Source of the DNA: Mesotaenium endlicherianum | Taxonomy: Eukaryota > Streptophyta > Zygnematophyceae > Zygnematales > Mesotaeniaceae | Direction: 5' to 3' | Assembly: GCA_009602735.1 (NCBI GenBank) | Contig: WELA01009927.1 | Coordinates: forward strand, 1 to 24,053 | DNA length: 24,053 bases | Part shown: positions 20,009 to 24,053 of the stretch, piece by piece | Layout of the letters: every line of letters starts with the position of its first letter | Position numbering within the stretch: position 1 is the first letter of the stretch | Translations under genes and position numbers: made by a program | The notes under the pieces: generated by a model | The model's database searches: none | The model's input: the letters and a program-made list of their open reading frames with translations, nothing else | What the model was told of the DNA's origin: nothing

Positions 20009-20914
20009 GGGCAAATTGCAAAATTGCACCTACAAGGTCCTAACATTACAAAACCTAACCCTAATTTCAAAGTAATTGCAAAACTACACCTCGCGCATGT
20101 AAACCTTGTCCACGTCGACTTTTCGTGACATACTGACGTGTCCCGCGAATTTGCACGCGACCCTTCTCGACACACCTCTGCTCCATTTTGCCACCATAAT
20201 TTGCCATACTCCTCTTTCAAGTGACCCACCTTCACGAACCAAACTCGCCCGGGTCGCCAAAAAAGTGGCCCGCAAGTTTTTTTGAAACCAATTTTTGGTG
20301 CCCTTATTTTCTAAACGCGGTAAATGTCGCCAACTCCCTTCTATGGGTCCAACCAGGGTCCAACGATCATAGCAGATGCTAGTAGAGCCATGCCATGGTG
20401 AATAGAGGACCGAAGCCTTGACAAATGTATCGGAGAGGATAAACCTGCAACATAAACCCCGAGTCATGGAGGCAATCATGGAGGCCTGTCTAAACCGCCG
20501 CCGAGAAGACCTAGCTATGGACCTCGAAGTGTCGTCTTCAAGTTTGGGGGCGCGGCGAAGGGTTCATATATGGGCCCCTCAATTATTTAGAGAGGGGAAA
20601 GAAGGAAGAAAGGTAGGTAGCAAGAGGTGTGTTTATCCAGAATTTTGCGTCCTGGGCGAGTTTGGTTCCTGAAGGTGGGTCACTTGAAAGAGGAGTATGG
20701 CAAATTTTGGTGGCGAAATGGAGCAGGGGTGTGTTAAGAAGGGTCTCGTGCGAATTTGGGGGACACGTCAGTATTTCACGTAAAGCCGACGTGGACAGGA
20801 CTTACATGCGCGTGGTGTAGTTTTGCAATTACTTTGAAACACTTTGAAACACTTTGAAACTAGGGGTAGATTTTGTAATTTAGGAACTTGTAGGTGCAGT
20901 TTTGCAATTTGCCC
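20009..20914. mobile_element. Mutator-like non-autonomous foldback element
   Basis: Long inverted arms (about 20009-20258 and 20646-20914) match along their whole length at roughly 85-90% by eye, beginning GGGCAAATTGCAAAA at both outer ends. The flanks are TTAAAATGC (20000-20008) and TTGAAATGC (20915-20923), a 9-bp target duplication with one mismatch. Nine-bp duplications with long TIRs are typical of Mutator-like elements. No transposase is encoded. The central 390 bp is unrelated to the arms and might be captured host sequence. Confidence 0.88.
20831..20860. repeat. Three tandem 10-bp units in one arm
   Basis: ACTTTGAAAC is repeated exactly three times in the right arm, while the left arm has a single equivalent unit (near 20070). 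This is an arm-specific slippage expansion. Confidence 0.9.
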
Positions 20915-20923
20915 TTGAAATGC

Positions 20924-22245
20924 GGCGTGTGCGGTATCGACTGGTCAAGTGTCGGTAGGAAAGGCAAGTGCGAGTGAGTCCAACGCGCATAGGCACATTG
21001 CTAACTGAGCCCAAGGGATGAAAGAGGAGGCGGGGCTGGGGGGGGCAATGAAAATAGTGAAACAACTAGTGATATGTGTCTTCTACAGCTGACAGTCCGG
21101 TCCCATTGTGACGTCTCTGGGGACGGAGCCCCAGACCCGTCCCTAGACTTCACTTTATTCGTGCCAAAAAGTGAAATTTGTGTTTACAGCATATTTCATT
21201 TGTCCAAGAAGATTCTGTAGATGACCTCCAAAGTACTCTGTTGGTCGCTAACTTGGCCAGGAGCACAATATTTTCGGCGTCTTCCGGCACGTATCGTCCC
21301 CAAAGAAGACGGTTGCTCCAAATATTTTCATTCTGGGCCCCCGCTTGTCCCTAGGGACAATGGTAGGGATTTCTCTCGACGACATGTCACCCCTTCATCA
21401 AATCCCAGACTTCCGTTCCCAGACGAGAGCCTCGTGAGCCCATTGGCCATAGCAAAAATGAAATTTATCATTTTGCACATGTCGACGCCTGACATTAACG
21501 CGCCCACCTCGTACCATATTCGTAGGGTGTCGAGGAGTCCATGCGGAGTCCTGGACTTAAAAATTTTGCAGTCTGCCTAAATCTATTCAAATGCTTTAAA
21601 AAAACGGGCTATTGCACTCAAGCTTGACTGCCCGTATTGGTCGGCGCCTCTAACCGATCGCTCATGTATTCCACCCTGAGAATGGGCAATGGGTGGTATG
21701 TGCCGTTTTTTACTTTTTCAAAAGTATACGAGGTATGCTGGGGCAAATCGGTCGACGAGGGCCGGCAAATACTCGGAGAACACTGTTTTTACCTCTAAAG
21801 TAGGCGCGTTGACTCAAAATAGGGTAGGATTCGATCTGGGAGCCATTCCTTTCCCAAAAAGTAGGATCCCCTACCTTTCCAAGCACCTCGAGCCTCGAGC
21901 TCGGTCGAGCTGCACTACAGGATGCTAGAAATCAGTGTTCATAGCGACAATTGTAATAGCGATTCATGAACGTCGGCTTCTGAGTCCCTCGGTACGTTCT
22001 CCGTCACTTTGACGATGTCGAGATGTCAAACGCTACGCCTCAACCTTGATCGAATGCAAGAAGATGGACCTAACTTCGTTGAAGCTACAGCCCCACCTAA
22101 CATCCACGAAAATTAGCCGCAAGCGTGTTTGTGCTTGGGTGTTCTAATTGTGCATTCTTACACTCTATCTCTTTAATTCCTTGTGATTGTATGATGCATT
22201 TACCTTCTATGGTCCACTTGTCTAGATTCCTGTGATTGTTATGGG
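20924..22245. other. No firm gene; scattered palindromes
   Basis: No protein family is recognised. A perfect 16-bp palindrome TTGTCCCTAGGGACAA lies at 21345-21360. An imperfect GGGACGG/CCGTCCC hairpin lies at about 21114-21147. A CACTACAGGATGCTAG motif starts at 21913 and looks like a CACTA-type terminus, but no partner end was found. Candidate open frames (21221-21580, 21689-21928) lack motifs and good starts. Confidence 0.35.
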
Positions 22246-22265
22246 CTCTCTCTCTCTCTCTCTCT
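22246..22265. repeat. CT dinucleotide repeat
   Basis: A (CT)10 microsatellite immediately precedes the first copy of the G-rich module at 22270. Confidence 0.95.
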
Positions 22266-22284
22266 AGAGATGTTGGTGGGCGGG

Positions 22285-22365
22285 TGGCGATTGGGGTGGG
22301 GTTGTGTGTGCGCAGGCTCGGGAGGCGACAGCGCATACGAGGCCAAGCGCGGTGACCTCGCCCTC
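22285..22365 (+). repeat. Outlying copy of the G-rich exon-like module
   Basis: This segment (ttggggtggggttgtgtgtg, then gcag and GCTCGGGAGGC) is about 90% identical to 23508-23585. It keeps the acceptor-like end at 22315 but loses similarity after about 22365, where the other copies have a GTGAGC donor, so the donor is absent here. Confidence 0.8.
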
Positions 22366-22379
22366 ACCTGTGAACAATT

Positions 22380-23504
22380 TTATGAAGCTGTTTACTTCAA
22401 GTGTACGTTGTAGAGATTACAGGCCTACTTTTCCTCGTAGGTAGCCACTCGTACGCCACATACATCTAACAACCACTTGCATGCCTGCATGGCGGTTTGT
22501 TTCGTGAAGCACCCGGGCTCTCAAACACTAGGAGTTGCACGTTAGGCATTTGTTTGCACGCGTGAGCACCATTGCTTTCTTCAGTGCGTCCTTTAAATAT
22601 TTTTGCTGCTAGATCGTCTGATCAAGAGCCTGGAGACACGGACCTTTATCATTCATTTCTTAACATGCTTGCCTCAAATACGTTGCTGCAGCACCTGGGC
22701 TCTGCCTCGTGCTCCCAGCGTACGGCAAGTAGCCGTTGCCTGCTGCAGCACCAGCGCGAGCATGCAAAATCCTGGATTGGCAGCAGAATAAAGACGAAGC
22801 ACGTCCATACGCTGTTGATTGCAGCTGGCGCCTTTGACGGGCGCCTTCGAATGACTGAGCAGCTGCTGAGGGCGTGGCTTATCAAGCAGAGCCAGTCGTC
22901 ACAAGATCGGGGCTTGGTCCTGTGCTGTCAGCTCAACTAGTGAGACAGCTGGCCCTCTTGTTCTTTGCCCTGTGCCTACGCGCCCCTCTGTTCTCCCCTG
23001 CCTCCGACCCCTCGGGCACGTGCATGCATTATTTCAGAGCTTGTGGCGTCCACCACTCATCGTGTGCCGTCTGAGAGCTTTCCCTCCCCTCCCCTGCCCT
23101 CCTTTCCCTTCCACGCGTGCTGCAGGTGGCGTTCTGGCGTTTTCTTTTCAGTCAAATCCTCGCATTGGGAGCCTGGTCGCCGCAGAACCCAAACCCTGCA
23201 GGCTGCGCGAGGAGGCACAGGTTGTAACGGCCCGCCACCTGGCGCGGGGCTAGGTTGGTGGAGGGCTCGAGTGACCTGGCGCGGGCCTGCAGTCGGACGG
23301 CGGAGCTGCCTCTGCCTCCTTCGCTGGGCCGTCAAGCGAGCATGCGTGCGAGGTCTGAGTCTGGGGGCCGCGTGCTGCTGGGCAGGCTGGGTATGCTGGC
23401 GGGTGCTGCTGCCAACTGGCGAGCTTGGAGGACTTGTGGCTGCGCTGTGTGGGTGGGGAACCTCCTCTATCTGTGCGGCCTTCCTGCCGATATGAGCCCC
23501 GTGT
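22380..23504. other. GC-rich region, possible unresolved exons
   Basis: GC content rises sharply here compared with the left half of the window, and CTGCTGCAGCAC-type motifs recur (around 22685, 22740). Several long open frames on both strands are expected from GC-rich, stop-poor sequence and none shows a known domain. The frame at 22572-22940 needs a TTG start. I cannot assign exons. Confidence 0.3.
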
Positions 23505-23901
23505 GGGGATTTGGGGTGGGGTTGTGTGTGCGCAGGCTCGGGAGGCGGCAGCGCATACGATGCCAAGGGCGGCGACCTGGCCCACACTCGCTGTGCGAGG
23601 TGAGCAACACGACCCGTCCGCCCTCCCTCACCTCTGTCCCGTCTCGTCTCCCTGCTGCAGCAGCACCCCAGCTGAGCAAGTGACCTGATCAAAAGGGGTG
23701 GGGAGGTAGTTGGATGTGGGGTTGTTTGTGTGCAGATTCGGTACGTGTCAGCGCTCACGAGGGCGGGAGCGCCAAAATCGGCCTCACTCGCTGTGCCAGG
23801 TGACCGCCATGACCCGCCCACCCTCTGTCTAACATATCCTGCCTCCCTGCTGCAGCCATGCTGCAGCCAGCACCCAGTTGAACATGCGACCTTATCAAAC
23901 A

Positions 23902-23942
23902 GGGTGGGGGTGGGGGTGGTGGTGGCGGGAGGATGGGACGGG
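23902..23942 (+). other. G-quadruplex-prone tract
   Basis: Successive G-runs (GGGTGGGGGTGGGGGTGG and following GGCGGGAGGATGGGACGGGG) meet the usual pattern for intramolecular G-quadruplex formation and sit just upstream of the third module's acceptor-like site. A shorter equivalent precedes the other copies. Confidence 0.6.
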
Positions 23943-24042
23943 GTAGTGTGGGTGCAGGTCCTGAAAGGGGTCTTTGCGACAAGGGCGCGAGCGCCGACCT
24001 TGTCATCCCTTGCTGTGCCAGGTGAGCGACACGACTTGCTCG

Positions 24043-24053
24043 CCCCCCCCCCC
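24043..24053 (+). repeat. Poly-C run at the window edge
   Basis: Eleven C residues run to the last base. It may continue beyond the window or mark a low-quality or assembly edge. Confidence 0.8.

Larger units (their letters stand above)
23505..24053 (+). repeat. Tandem array of exon-like 64-nt modules
   Basis: Three copies each run: G-rich tract, T/G-rich stretch ending in gcag, 64 nt, then AG|GTGA and a pyrimidine-rich spacer with CTGCTGCAG. Putative exons are 23536-23599, 23736-23799 and 23958-24021, all exactly 64 nt, spaced 200 and 222 bp apart. One frame is open in all three; copy 1 reads SGGGSAYDAKGGDLAHTRCA and the others keep a Cys-Ala-Arg end. The flanking spacers are also similar, so the whole unit was duplicated. 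It may be a run of duplicated exons or a minisatellite that mimics them. Confidence 0.55.

Noticed and set aside
23057-23821. 254-codon open frame on the minus strand
   Set aside because: Pro/Arg/Ser-rich low-complexity translation of GC-rich, stop-poor DNA opposite the module array; no conserved motif.
1-24053. CRISPR array, prokaryotic operon or tRNA genes
   Set aside because: No regularly spaced identical repeats with unique spacers, no operon-like ORF series, and no cloverleaf-like sequence was seen on either strand.

Overview
The window is nuclear eukaryotic DNA made mostly of broken and nested transposable elements, with a thin background of probable host exons. The organism is a green-lineage eukaryote by inference, possibly a chlorophyte alga. 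The reasons are a chromodomain Ty3/Gypsy retrotransposon, a Copia-like solo LTR, a long-TIR Mutator-like element, and G/T-rich acceptors of the form tgtgtgcgcag paired with GTGAGC donors in the GC-rich right end. No species can be named from the sequence. There are no prokaryotic operons, CRISPR arrays or recognisable tRNA/rRNA genes.

Layout, left to right. Positions 1-1998 are the 3' part of an LTR retrotransposon, here called family A. It has an unfamiliar acidic/RS-rich ORF, a conserved hairpin, a polypurine tract and a 719-bp LTR. This LTR ends exactly where coding sequence of a second element, family B, begins in mid-gag (1999). Family B is a Ty3/Gypsy chromovirus pseudogene at 1999-5350: gag, aspartic protease, RNase H remnant, integrase and chromodomain. 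Its reverse transcriptase is deleted and many stops and frameshifts are present. A polypurine tract and the start of B's own LTR follow at 5351. Then comes a second, 5'-truncated family A copy (5576-8025) with a coiled-coil plus the same unfamiliar ORF, broken by a stop and a frameshift, and its 719-bp LTR. A 503-bp solo LTR with a perfect 5-bp target duplication lies at 8607-9109.

Positions 9115-15885 look like introns and exons of an unidentified host gene on the + strand. Candidate exons are 10317-10404, 15112-15181 and 15477-15620, the last being the clearest. Two piggyBac-superfamily DNA transposons of equal length (3314 bp by my coordinates) lie at 11252-14565 (+) and 15886-19199 (-), each in a TTAA duplication. 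Both transposases are pseudogenes that keep the three catalytic Asp residues. The outermost ends of the pair share a perfect 15-bp inverted repeat, so the whole 7.9-kb block resembles a composite transposon enclosing host exons.

Positions 20009-20914 form a Mutator-like foldback element with roughly 250-bp inverted arms and a 9-bp target duplication. The right end (about 22,200-24,053) is GC- and G-rich. It holds three tandem exon-like modules whose putative exons are all exactly 64 nt, plus one diverged copy 1.2 kb upstream. The most unusual items are the family A 3' ORF, which is more diverged than its own LTR, the piggyBac pair around host exons, and the 64-nt module array.
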